14,777 nt of DNA from an archaeon (GCA_016550395.1 JABXGY010000246.1:1-14777); one strand, 5' to 3'; positions 6,781 through 13,454 are shown, counted from the stretch's first letter. Made by a program: numbers and translations. The notes: generated from the letters alone by a model not told the origin.

Positions 6781-7971
6781 ATGAAGCTTACCAAGCTCCA
6801 ACTGGAAATGTTGGAGGGCAAGCATGGTTATGCTACTCAAAAAAGCATGGAAATCCTCTCTGCTCTCGGTGAAATATTTGAAGCTGAAAAAATGGTTCCT
6901 GTGACATCAGTACAAATTGCAGGCGTTAGCTATGCAAATCTAGGCGAACCTGGCCTGGACTGGCTCGCCCAAATGGCAAAAGACGGTCGTGTCCGAGTTT
7001 TGACGACCCTGAATCCAGCAGGAATGGACCTCGAGAATTGGCGAGTATTAGGCATTGACCCCGAGTTTGCTAAAAATCAGGAACGTGTTATAAATGCGTT
7101 TGCGAAAATGGGTATAATTACCACGTGTACTTGTACACCCTACCTCGTTGGAAATCTTCCTCATTATGGCGAACACATTGCATGGGCTGAAAGTAGTGCT
7201 GTCTGCTTCGCCAACTCAGTAATTGGAGCGAAAACGAATCGAGAAGGCGGTCCTAGCGCATTAGCAGCCGCATTGACCGGATATACTCCCGAGTATGGCT
7301 ATCACTTAGATAAGAATCGTCAAGCTCATGTTGCGATCAAGGTAAAAGCCCCCATAACAGGGACGGCGCAATTTGGTACACTAGGGAAAGTCATTGGTGA
7401 CATTCTCGATTCCAAAGTTGAATGGACAATTCCCTATATCACCGGCATCCCCAATGCAAATACTGATGAACTCAAAGCCTTCTGCGCTTCTATCGCTACT
7501 TATGGAGGAACCGCACTATTCCACATGGATGGCATAACCCCCAATAAAATGCAAGCTCCCAAAGAGACTCTAACCATTACTGAAAACGATCTTGCCAGAG
7601 CCGAACAGGAACTCAACGAAGAAGATGCAAAGATTGACTTCGTTAGTATTGGGTGTCCTCATGCCTCTTTACGGGAAATACGCCGTATTGCTGAACTAGT
7701 TGAAGGTAAACACGTCAAAAAGGAAACCTGGATAACCACCGCACGCCCAACGAAACAAGTTGCCGATAAAATGGGATACACAAAAATTATCGAAGCTACT
7801 GGCATTAAATTCGCCTGTGATACATGTTGTGTGGTCGCTCCAATCAAGGGGCGATTCACTGGATTATGCACAGATTCTGCGAAGGGTTGCTATTATGGTC
7901 AGGGACGAAACAAATTCCAAATCAAACACTGCTCACTGGAAGAATGTTTAGAGGAGGCATTCGTCAAATGA
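6781..7971 (+). CDS. Aconitase X large subunit, probable phosphomevalonate dehydratase large subunit
   Basis: Catalytic subunit expected to dehydrate mevalonate 5-phosphate to trans-anhydromevalonate 5-phosphate using an Fe-S cluster. The 396 residues match the AcnX catalytic family (formerly DUF521): LTKLQLEMLEGKHGYATQKSM at the start, the substrate-region block with C116 and C118 (TTCTCTPYLVGNLP), GEHIAWAESSAVCFANSVIG, TNREGGPSALAAALTG, FVSIGCPHASL (C292) and the C-terminal cysteine-rich ACDTCCVVAPIKG plus GLCTDSAKGC. C116, C292 and one of C346/C349/C350 or C363 are candidate cluster ligands. Start: ATG 6781 lies eight bases after GAGGAGTGA; a GTG at 6769 overlapping the previous stop is possible but gives an atypical N-terminus. 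It overlaps the small subunit by ATGA. Confidence 0.92.
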   Translation: MKLTKLQLEMLEGKHGYATQKSMEILSALGEIFEAEKMVPVTSVQIAGVSYANLGEPGLDWLAQMAKDGRVRVLTTLNPAGMDLENWRVLGIDPEFAKNQERVINAFAKMGIITTCTCTPYLVGNLPHYGEHIAWAESSAVCFANSVIGAKTNREGGPSALAAALTGYTPEYGYHLDKNRQAHVAIKVKAPITGTAQFGTLGKVIGDILDSKVEWTIPYITGIPNANTDELKAFCASIATYGGTALFHMDGITPNKMQAPKETLTITENDLARAEQELNEEDAKIDFVSIGCPHASLREIRRIAELVEGKHVKKETWITTARPTKQVADKMGYTKIIEATGIKFACDTCCVVAPIKGRFTGLCTDSAKGCYYGQGRNKFQIKHCSLEECLEEAFVK

Positions 7972-8363
7972 CTACGAAAATCACTGGAAGAAAAATTGCC
8001 CCTGGAACAACAACTGGGGAAGCCTTAGTGACTAGCCAAAGTCTTTCGTTTTATGGCGGAGTGGACCCAGAAACAGGAGTTGTTGTCGAAAAAGGCCATG
8101 AGTTGGAGGGCCAATCCATCACTGGGAAGGTTCTAGTCTTTCCAAGTGGAAAGGGTTCAACCGTTGGGTCATACGTCCTTTACCAGTTAGCAAAAACAGG
8201 TAAAGGACCGGTAGCCATAATAAATCAGCAAACAGAAACCATTGTTGCCGTTGGTTGTATTATCAGCGACATTCCTGCGATAGACAAAGTTCCAATCGAC
8301 AAAATCAAGACAGGTCAAAAAATACATGTGGATGCAACAAACGGTGTGCTAGAACTACGTTAA
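7968..8363 (+). CDS. Aconitase X small (swivel) subunit, probable phosphomevalonate dehydratase small subunit
   Basis: Partner of the large subunit, completing the heterodimeric phosphomevalonate dehydratase. The 131 residues show the swivel-domain signatures of the family (formerly DUF126): GEALVTSQSLSFYGGVDP (GGVDP at 30-34), the phosphate-binding-type loop PSGKGSTVGS at 59-68, and VAVGCIISDIPAID near residue 100. ATG 7968 overlaps the large-subunit stop as ATGA and sits ten bases after GAGGAGG (7951-7957), so the two are made in a coupled fashion. The frame continues upstream inside the large subunit gene, but that part has no family similarity. In some organisms the two parts are fused; here they are separate. 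Confidence 0.92.
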   Translation: MTTKITGRKIAPGTTTGEALVTSQSLSFYGGVDPETGVVVEKGHELEGQSITGKVLVFPSGKGSTVGSYVLYQLAKTGKGPVAIINQQTETIVAVGCIISDIPAIDKVPIDKIKTGQKIHVDATNGVLELR

Positions 8364-8416
8364 CCCTTTCCAGTCACAATCTGGCAAGAGTGAACACAAA
8401 CTCATAGGTTTTTCAC

Positions 8417-8422
8417 GGAGGG
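8417..8422 (+). promoter_or_regulatory. SD deciding the isomerase start
   Basis: GGAGGG ends one base before ATG 8424 but seven bases before ATG 8430, so the second ATG is the better start. The two choices differ by two residues. Confidence 0.6.
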
Positions 8423-8429
8423 AATGAAA

Positions 8430-9560
8430 ATGGTAACACCCCGTACAAAAACAGATTCCCAGAAAAAGGCACAGCAAACTGAAGATCGAAAATTACAACA
8501 CATTCAAATCTGCTTAGAACGTGAAGTCGAATCTTGTATTCCTCCAGGATTCAATGACATTACGTTAATTCATAACGCTGCACCTGAAATCAACCTAGAA
8601 GATATCGATGTTCGATCTACCTTTTTGGGACATCAGTTACAAGCACCTATTATGATTACTGCCATGACTGGAGGACATGAGGAGGCACTTCCTATCAATA
8701 TGCATATTGCTCAAGCTGTGGAACGCTTGGGTTTAATCATGGGAGTAGGGAGCCAGCGTGCTGCAATAGAAGATCCCAGCCTTAGTACCTCCTTTACAAT
8801 TACTCGTGAACATGCTCCAACTGCCTTCATTGTTGGGAATATTGGGGCACCACAGCTTTCTTTGAGTTATGGTATTAGGGAAGCTGAGATTGCAGTCGAT
8901 ATGTTAAAAGCTAACGCGCTTGCCGTCCATTTCAATGCAGCTCAAGAAGCGGTTCAACCGGAAGGAGAAGCTACTTTTTCAGGCGTTCTTCAAGCCCTCA
9001 GAAGTCTTACAAAAAATCTTTCAACACCTATCATTGCGAAAGAAACCGGAGCTGGATTAAGTCGAAATACCGCCCAACAACTAGTAAAAACCGGGGTCAA
9101 AGCTCTTGATGTTGCAGGACTAGGTGGGACCAGTTGGCCAGCAGTTGAAGCTGAACGTGCAAAAGATGAAGATGCCAAGAAGGCAATACTCGGAAGTTGG
9201 TTTACTGATTGGGGAATTCCTACGGCAGTGGCCACTTATGAAGTTACTCAAGCAGCCCCAGGGACACCCGTAATTGCATCTGGAGGGGTTCGAACTGGCC
9301 TTGATATTGCGAAAGCCATTGCGCTTGGCGCAAATCTCGCAGGTGTGGCGCTTCCAATACTTTCACCAGCTATGCTTAACGCAAAGGCAGTACAAATGCA
9401 TCTAGACACCCTTATCCATGGGTTAAAAGCTACCATGTTTCTTGTGGGGGCATCTTCGCTTGAAGACTTAAGAAACGTCCCTCTCATCGTGAATGGAGCT
9501 ACACGAAATTGGTTAGAACTTCGCGGATATAATGTCAACGATTTGGCTCAACGGACTTAA
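8430..9560 (+). CDS. fni: Isopentenyl-diphosphate delta-isomerase, type 2 (FMN-dependent)
   Basis: Interconverts isopentenyl and dimethylallyl diphosphate using reduced FMN, supplying both units for archaeal ether-lipid chains. Type 2 signatures in the 376 residues: R20-K21-x2-H24 at the N-terminus, MTGG at 79-82 (FMN site), GVGSQRAAIE from 105, HFNAAQEAVQPEGE at 167-180 with the conserved Q-E-x-V-Q-P-E-G core, KETGAGLS, DVAGLGGTSW and the phosphate-binding ASGGVRTGLDIAKAIALGA. The usual motif ends GD; here it is GE. The N-terminal 18 residues are polar and less conserved. A 66-base gap separates it from the dehydratase small subunit, with no convincing promoter, so cotranscription is likely. 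It is the last gene of the isoprenoid block. Confidence 0.95.
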   Translation: MVTPRTKTDSQKKAQQTEDRKLQHIQICLEREVESCIPPGFNDITLIHNAAPEINLEDIDVRSTFLGHQLQAPIMITAMTGGHEEALPINMHIAQAVERLGLIMGVGSQRAAIEDPSLSTSFTITREHAPTAFIVGNIGAPQLSLSYGIREAEIAVDMLKANALAVHFNAAQEAVQPEGEATFSGVLQALRSLTKNLSTPIIAKETGAGLSRNTAQQLVKTGVKALDVAGLGGTSWPAVEAERAKDEDAKKAILGSWFTDWGIPTAVATYEVTQAAPGTPVIASGGVRTGLDIAKAIALGANLAGVALPILSPAMLNAKAVQMHLDTLIHGLKATMFLVGASSLEDLRNVPLIVNGATRNWLELRGYNVNDLAQRT

Positions 9561-9594
9561 ATTGAAAATTGATATTTTAAATTTCTTGGTGTGA

Positions 9595-9613
9595 GAAGAA
9601 AAAGCTTTAAATG
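9595..9613 (+). promoter_or_regulatory. BRE/TATA promoter for the rpl7ae operon
   Basis: GAAGAAAAAGCTTTAAATG has a purine-rich BRE-like part and a TTTAAA core, in the 151-base gap between the isomerase and rpl7ae. Initiation about 25 bases downstream would give a leader of roughly 75 bases. A second AT-rich box (TATTTTAAAT, 9574-9583) lies just upstream as an alternative. Confidence 0.55.
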
Positions 9614-9644
9614 CGGTGTCGATTGCTACTCTGTCGCCACAGCC

Positions 9645-9687
9645 TCGGGTCAAAAGTTGCTGGTTGTTGGCCTCCGACAAGACCCGA
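9645..9687 (+). promoter_or_regulatory. Hairpin in the rpl7ae leader
   Basis: TCGGGTC (9645-9651) pairs perfectly with GACCCGA (9681-9687). Inside, GTTG (9656-9659) can pair with CGAC (9675-9678) using one G-U, leaving a small A-rich internal loop (AAAA/AA). The structure ends 12 bases before the GAGGTG SD. L7Ae binds kink-turns, and autoregulation through a leader kink-turn is known in some archaea, but the required tandem G-A pairs are not evident here. Confidence 0.45.
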
Positions 9688-9699
9688 TGAATAAACAAT

Positions 9700-9705
9700 G
9701 AGGTG
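9700..9705 (+). promoter_or_regulatory. SD deciding the TTG start of rpl7ae
   Basis: GAGGTG ends six bases before TTG 9712. The GTG at 9703 is part of this SD and so is unlikely as a start; TTG 9709 is only three bases away. TTG 9712 gives MSKPHVKF, the family-like N-terminus. Confidence 0.65.
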
Positions 9706-9711
9706 CTCTTG

Positions 9712-10080
9712 TTGTCAAAACCACATGTCAAATTTACTGCACCAAAAGAATTACAGGATGTAGCTTACGAGATAATTGAAGTCGCGCGTGATACCGGTAA
9801 GGTACGAAAAGGAACGAATGAAACAACCAAAGCAGTGGAACGCGCAATTGCCAAATTCGTTGCCATCGCTGAGGATGTTGATCCCCCCGAAATTATTTTC
9901 CACCTTCCAATTATGTGCGAAGAAAAGAATATCCCCTACATCTATGTAGCAAATAAAAATCGATTAGGTACCGCATTAGGTATCGATGTACCATCAGCCT
10001 CTGCAGCTGTTATCGAAGCGGGGGAGGCTCAACGGCTCATTGACGACCTCGTCAAGAAACTCAAGGACCTTCAGAAATAA
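9712..10080 (+). CDS. rpl7ae: 50S ribosomal protein L7Ae
   Basis: Kink-turn-binding protein found in the large ribosomal subunit and, in archaea, in box C/D and H/ACA RNPs and RNase P. The 122-residue protein has the RNA-binding signature GTNETTKAVERAIAK (from residue 34), the strongly conserved VAIAEDVDPPEIIFHLP, the CEEKNIPYIYV strand and the late NRLGTALGID segment, ending in a helical basic tail. It is first in rpl7ae-rps28e-rpl24e, the usual archaeal arrangement. Start chosen as TTG 9712 from SD spacing. The leader hairpin upstream may allow translational control by the protein itself, which is inference. Confidence 0.96.
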   Translation: MSKPHVKFTAPKELQDVAYEIIEVARDTGKVRKGTNETTKAVERAIAKFVAIAEDVDPPEIIFHLPIMCEEKNIPYIYVANKNRLGTALGIDVPSASAAVIEAGEAQRLIDDLVKKLKDLQK

Positions 10081-10094
10081 ACCAACCTATTGGT
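10081..10094 (+). promoter_or_regulatory. Small hairpin overlapping the rps28e SD
   Basis: ACCAA (10081-10085) pairs perfectly with TTGGT (10090-10094) across a four-base loop, immediately after the rpl7ae stop. The only SD candidate for rps28e, GGTGA (10092-10096), begins in the 3' arm, so the hairpin could mask it until ribosomes finishing rpl7ae open it. A five-bp stem is weak. Confidence 0.35.
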
Positions 10095-10103
10095 GATACA
10101 TGA

Positions 10104-10319
10104 ATGAGTTCAGAAGACACGGGCATTCCCGCCGAAGTAGTCCAAGTCGTAGGACGAACGGGACTCACTGGGGAAATCATCCAGGTACGCGTCCGTGTGC
10201 TTGAAGGTCGTGATCAGGGTCGAATTCTCACTCGTAATGTTAAAGGTCCAATTCGAGAGGGCGACGTCTTAATATTACGCGAAACCGAACGCGAGGCTCG
10301 AAAGATACGAACTCCTTAA
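10104..10319 (+). CDS. rps28e: 30S ribosomal protein S28e
   Basis: Archaeal/eukaryotic small-subunit protein of the OB fold, near the mRNA exit region. The 71 residues carry the family hallmarks: AEVVQVVGRTGLTGEIIQVRVRVLEG, here seen as VGRTGLTGE and QVRVRVLEGRDQGRI, then LTRNVKGPIREGDVL and the invariant-type C-terminus LRETEREARKIR. Length and end are normal. It lies 23 bases after rpl7ae and 23 bases before rpl24e, clearly in one transcription unit. The start ATG at 10104 follows GGTGA with acceptable spacing. Confidence 0.97.
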   Translation: MSSEDTGIPAEVVQVVGRTGLTGEIIQVRVRVLEGRDQGRILTRNVKGPIREGDVLILRETEREARKIRTP

Positions 10320-10342
10320 TACCCACCAGGAAAGGATTATGA

Positions 10343-10711
10343 ATGGTCAAAAAATATACTTGTTCCTTTTGTGGTACAGATGTTGAGCCTGGTACAGGAT
10401 CAATCTACGTCCGAAACGATGGAAGCCTACTCTATTTGTGCTCTAATAAATGTCGTCGAAATCAAATTCACCTGAAGCGCAGAGCTCGACGGCTTAAATG
10501 GACTGAAGTGTACGAAGAGCGAACACGACGTCGTGCTCAAGCAACTAGAGCTCGAAAGAAAGCTAAGCCTAAGACTAAAGAAAAGGCTAAGGCTAAGCCT
10601 AAGGAAAAAGCAAAACCCAAAGCAAAAAAAGCGGACTCTAAGACTAAACCAAAGACTTCTAAGAAAGTAGCTGAAAAGCCAAAGTCTAAGAAGAAAAAGG
10701 ATAAGAGTTAA
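10343..10711 (+). CDS. rpl24e: 50S ribosomal protein L24e with long lysine-rich C-terminal tail
   Basis: Zinc-ribbon large-subunit protein at the subunit interface. The first 60 or so residues are the conserved core: TCSFCGTDVEPGTGSIYVRNDG with zinc ligands C7 and C10, then LCSNKCRRNQIHLKRRARRL with C33 and C37, and LKWTEVYEERTRRR. From about residue 70 to 122 there is a repetitive K/A/P/T/E/S tail (KAKPKTKEKAKAKPKEKAKP and so on) that resembles a histone H1-like or eukaryotic ribosomal protein tail. Archaeal L24e is usually only about 60 to 70 residues, so the tail nearly doubles it. The ATG at 10343 follows an AAGGA SD. It is the last + strand gene before the inverted ndk. Confidence 0.96.
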   Translation: MVKKYTCSFCGTDVEPGTGSIYVRNDGSLLYLCSNKCRRNQIHLKRRARRLKWTEVYEERTRRRAQATRARKKAKPKTKEKAKAKPKEKAKPKAKKADSKTKPKTSKKVAEKPKSKKKKDKS

Positions 10712-10761
10712 CCACGCTGCTCTGAATCGATATACACATTATCAAAATACACGATTTATTT
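10712..10761. terminator. AT-rich convergent gap between rpl24e and ndk
   Basis: The + strand rpl24e and minus strand ndk end facing each other here. T-rich tracts occur towards the ndk end, and the ten-base repeat ACGATTTATT is found at 10751-10760 and again at 10764-10773, the second copy overlapping the ndk stop. It plausibly serves termination from both sides; no GC-rich stem is seen. Confidence 0.35.
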
Positions 10762-11430
10762 CTACGATTTATTACGATCTAAATCCATATTTCCTAAAAT
10801 CGCATCAGCAAGACTTTGTAAATCTTGATAGGACCAATCTGGACACTCGTCAACCAGAAGTTCAACAATTTTCTCTAAATAGCCTGTTCGGAAACAATAC
10901 TCTTGGGAATATTCTGCACAGATTTGACGAATGTCTTGGGTGGCAAATACAGGTACCTCTCTCCATCTTGTGATATATTCGTTAATGAGTTCATGTCCAT
11001 CTATTGTTAAGTCAAGCTTAGCTTCCTGTTGCCAAAGAGTAATTTCCTTTCTAGCGTTGACTGGCTCATCTGAAGCATGAGCAACATTCACACCGCCAAC
11101 CAGACCATATTTTCCTCTCAAGCTATCAGGACTAGCTTTCTCAACAAATGTGGCACCTAAAACATCACGTAAACGACTAACGGCCTTCTCTCCTTCTAAT
11201 ACTGTGGCAATAACATTGCCAACTTGAATGAATTGGAGAAGCCATGGATAGAAGAATTTCTCTTTATGAATGGCGTAGTGTTGTTCCGCAAGATACCTAG
11301 GCACCGCCATTTCTAAGAAGCCTTTGAACTTGATATCTGGGAGACTAGTCATAATCTGATCTAAGACTACAGCTCCTACACCTCGTCGCATTGTTGCATC
11401 CGGTTTTAACACAAGCAGTGTTTGTTCCAT
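10762..11430 (-). CDS. ndk: Nucleoside diphosphate kinase with C-terminal extension
   Basis: Transfers the gamma-phosphate between nucleoside triphosphates and diphosphates through a phosphohistidine. The full active-site set is visible: K9 (LKPDA), Y52, R88 (RLRDVLGAT) with T94, R105 (SLRGKYG), N115 and catalytic H118 in GGVNVAHASDEPVNARKEI; HASD replaces the more common HGSD. The kinase domain ends near residue 136, but the protein continues to 222, while family members are usually about 140 to 155. The extension (about 137-222) is rich in acidic, aromatic and leucine residues and looks helical; I do not recognise it. Start: the ATG complementary to 11430-11428 has GAGGA seven bases upstream; TTG at 11454 is less likely. 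It is inverted relative to its usual archaeal neighbours rpl24e and the IF5B gene. Confidence 0.93.
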   Translation of the reverse strand: MEQTLLVLKPDATMRRGVGAVVLDQIMTSLPDIKFKGFLEMAVPRYLAEQHYAIHKEKFFYPWLLQFIQVGNVIATVLEGEKAVSRLRDVLGATFVEKASPDSLRGKYGLVGGVNVAHASDEPVNARKEITLWQQEAKLDLTIDGHELINEYITRWREVPVFATQDIRQICAEYSQEYCFRTGYLEKIVELLVDECPDWSYQDLQSLADAILGNMDLDRNKS

Positions 11431-11482
11431 AGCAAATTCCTCATTCATGCACAATTTCGTTTCTTCACAAAAAACCTTCTCT

Positions 11483-11494
11483 CACTAAAACTTT
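11483..11494 (-). promoter_or_regulatory. Possible ndk promoter (minus strand)
   Basis: Read on the minus strand, GGAAAG precedes AAAGTTTTAGTG, a BRE/TATA-like combination about 55 bases before the ndk ATG, implying a leader of some 30 bases. The core is a weak box A match, but an independent promoter is required by the gene's orientation. Confidence 0.3.
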
Positions 11495-11525
11495 CCAAAC
11501 ATGCTATGTGGTTTTAGTACAGAAG

Positions 11526-11534
11526 CCTTAAATA
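11526..11534 (+). promoter_or_regulatory. Probable promoter for the IF5B gene
   Basis: CCTTAAATA preceded by CAGAAG resembles the rpl7ae promoter (AGCTTTAAAT). It lies about 65 bases before the ATG at 11599, in the divergent region shared with ndk, giving a predicted leader of about 40 bases. Confidence 0.5.
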
Positions 11535-11598
11535 GCGTGTTCTGGTCCCAGCAATCCAGAGTAATTCCTCTTTCAGTCTTTTCGGTGAGGTGTCAGCC

Positions 11599-13380
11599 AT
11601 GCCAATCCGTCAACCTATTGTCACAATGCTTGGACATATTGATACAGGTAAAACTAGCTTACTTGATAAAATCCGAGGAACTGGTGTTCAAGCCCGTGAA
11701 GCAGGGGGAATCACTCAACAAATCGGTGCCAGTTTTTTCCCCCTTTCCACTGTGAAAGAACTCGTTGGTCCACTCATGGATACTTTCAAAGGCGAACTTA
11801 CGCTACCTGGTCTACTTATCATCGATACACCAGGTCATGCTGCTTTCTTCAATCTACGCAAACGAGGGGGCGCAGTTGCTGATATCGCAATTCTTGTTGT
11901 GGATATAGTCGATGGACTACAACCACAGACTTATGAATCTCTTCGAATTTTAAAAACCCGAAAAACTCCTTATCTCATTGCGCTGAACAAAGTTGATCGA
12001 TTACCAGGTTGGAAAGCCCAAAAAACATGGGTTCTCAACGAATCACTGACTTCCCAATCTGAGTATGTTCTTGGGCAATTGGACGAAAAAATCTATGAAG
12101 TTATGGGGGATCTTTCACGCGAAGGATTTCAGTCTGACCGGTATGACCGAATTACCGATTTTGCCAAGACCGTAGCGATCGTACCAACAAGCGCTAAAAC
12201 TGGAGAAGGATTATCCGAACTACTGCTTGTTCTTGTAGGATTAGCTCAACAATATCTTGAGGAACAACTTCAAACCACCTCAGGTCCTGCAAAAGGTGTT
12301 GTGCTAGAAGTGAAGGAAGAGGCAGGTCTTGGTGTTACAATTGATACCATCATCTACGATGGTGTGCTTAACAAAGGTGACACAATTGTAGTAGGAGGAA
12401 TTCCTGAACCAGTGATAACCCATGTTCGAGCCCTTCTTTTGCCCAAACCACTGGATGAAATTCGTGATCCACGTGAGCGTTTTTTACCTGTAAATGAAGT
12501 CGTTGCGGCCGCAGGAATAAAAATTGCTGCCCCTGATTTGGATGATGCAATTGCTGGTGCGGGCTTATATGTAGCAAATTCTGAGGGGGAAGTTACTGCT
12601 GCTACTGAACGAATTATTCAAGATATGGAAGCCGTTCGAATTGAAACGGATAAAATCGGAGTTTTTCTTAAAGCAGATACTCTTGGATCCTTAGAGGCTT
12701 TAATCGAATACCTGCGTGAACGAGAAATACCAATACGCCGTGCGGATATTGGTGACATCTCAAAGAAGGATGTCGTGGAAGTGTCAACCGTCGGTGACGT
12801 TGATCCATTTTTAGGTGTCGTATTGGCCTTTAATACCAAACCCTTTCCTGAAGCCATGAATGAAGCTGATGCTCGTAGGGTCCCAATCTTTCAAAGTCAG
12901 ATTATCTATGACCTTGTTGATCAATATGAAAACTGGGTTACTGAAAAACGTAGAAAATTAGAAGAAGCTATGCTAGAAGAACTGACCTTCCCTGGTAAAA
13001 TCGAATTACTTCCTGGTTATGTCTTTCGCCAAAGTAACCCTGCAGTTGTGGGTGTGAGAGTTTTGGCAGGGCGTGTTCGTGCTAAAAGTACACTCATAAC
13101 CCCTGAAAACAAGAAAATCGGAACTATCCAACAAATTCAAGATAAGGGTGAAACCATTCGAGAGGCACGAATTGGTGCAGAAATCGCTGTATCCATACGC
13201 GGAGCTACCGTTGGTCGTCAAATTGATGAAGGGGACATACTCTATGTTGATCTCCCTGAAGGTATGGTAATTCGTCTTAGTCAAGACTTCAAAGATAATC
13301 TCACTTCTGATGAACTCGAATTACTGACTGAGTTCTTAGAATTAAAGCGAAAGTATGTACAACCCTTTTGGGGTATCTAG
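11599..13380 (+). CDS. infB: Translation initiation factor aIF5B (IF2/eIF5B-like GTPase)
   Basis: GTPase that promotes subunit joining at translation initiation. G-domain motifs: G1 GHIDTGKT (12-19), G2 GGITQ (36-40), G3 DTPGH (76-80), G4 NKVD (130-133) and G5 SAK (198-200). The threonine in GHIDTGKT and the stretch EAGGITQQIGA are typical of the archaeal/eukaryotic rather than bacterial factor. Domain II follows from about 230 (GVVLEVKEEAGLGVTIDTII), domain III around 345-450 (IGVFLKADTLGSLEALIEYL), then a charged linking helix and domain IV to the end. The 593-residue length is normal for archaea, without intein. ATG 11599 lies six bases after GAGGTG; the alternative GTG at 11590 falls inside that SD. 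It starts divergently from ndk. Confidence 0.96.
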   Translation: MPIRQPIVTMLGHIDTGKTSLLDKIRGTGVQAREAGGITQQIGASFFPLSTVKELVGPLMDTFKGELTLPGLLIIDTPGHAAFFNLRKRGGAVADIAILVVDIVDGLQPQTYESLRILKTRKTPYLIALNKVDRLPGWKAQKTWVLNESLTSQSEYVLGQLDEKIYEVMGDLSREGFQSDRYDRITDFAKTVAIVPTSAKTGEGLSELLLVLVGLAQQYLEEQLQTTSGPAKGVVLEVKEEAGLGVTIDTIIYDGVLNKGDTIVVGGIPEPVITHVRALLLPKPLDEIRDPRERFLPVNEVVAAAGIKIAAPDLDDAIAGAGLYVANSEGEVTAATERIIQDMEAVRIETDKIGVFLKADTLGSLEALIEYLREREIPIRRADIGDISKKDVVEVSTVGDVDPFLGVVLAFNTKPFPEAMNEADARRVPIFQSQIIYDLVDQYENWVTEKRRKLEEAMLEELTFPGKIELLPGYVFRQSNPAVVGVRVLAGRVRAKSTLITPENKKIGTIQQIQDKGETIREARIGAEIAVSIRGATVGRQIDEGDILYVDLPEGMVIRLSQDFKDNLTSDELELLTEFLELKRKYVQPFWGI

Positions 13381-13441
13381 CGATATCCATGCAAATCCTA
13401 TCACCATTGGTCCCTCTCACTTGATGGTAAGATTGATAAGC

Positions 13442-13454
13442 GCATACCGTATGC
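13442..13454 (+). repeat. 13-bp palindrome in the gap between infB and rps6e
   Basis: GCATAC-C-GTATGC is a perfect six-base inverted repeat around one base, in the 144-base gap (13381-13524). It could be a dimeric regulator site or the stem of a weak RNA hairpin. The rest of the gap shows only a poor box-A candidate (GCTAAAACA near 13490) and GAGGA (13512-13516) before rps6e. Confidence 0.4.

Noticed and set aside
7824..7967. Longer start for the aconitase-X small subunit
   Set aside because: The extra part is a shadow of the large-subunit C-terminus; the ATGA overlap at 7968 with an upstream GAGGAGG is the real start.
9561..9711. tRNA or box C/D RNA gene in the gap before rpl7ae
   Set aside because: No T-loop consensus or cloverleaf can be drawn. 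GATGA and CCGA resemble degenerate C and D boxes, but each has a mismatch and both fall inside the stronger hairpin.
11501..11755. Small 84-residue gene ahead of infB
   Set aside because: It overlaps the promoter, leader and G domain of infB in another frame, and its residues show no coherent domain.
11599..13380. Intein in aIF5B or a bacterial-type IF2
   Set aside because: The G1-G5 motifs are continuous at normal spacing and the motif GHIDTGKT is of the archaeal/eukaryotic type.
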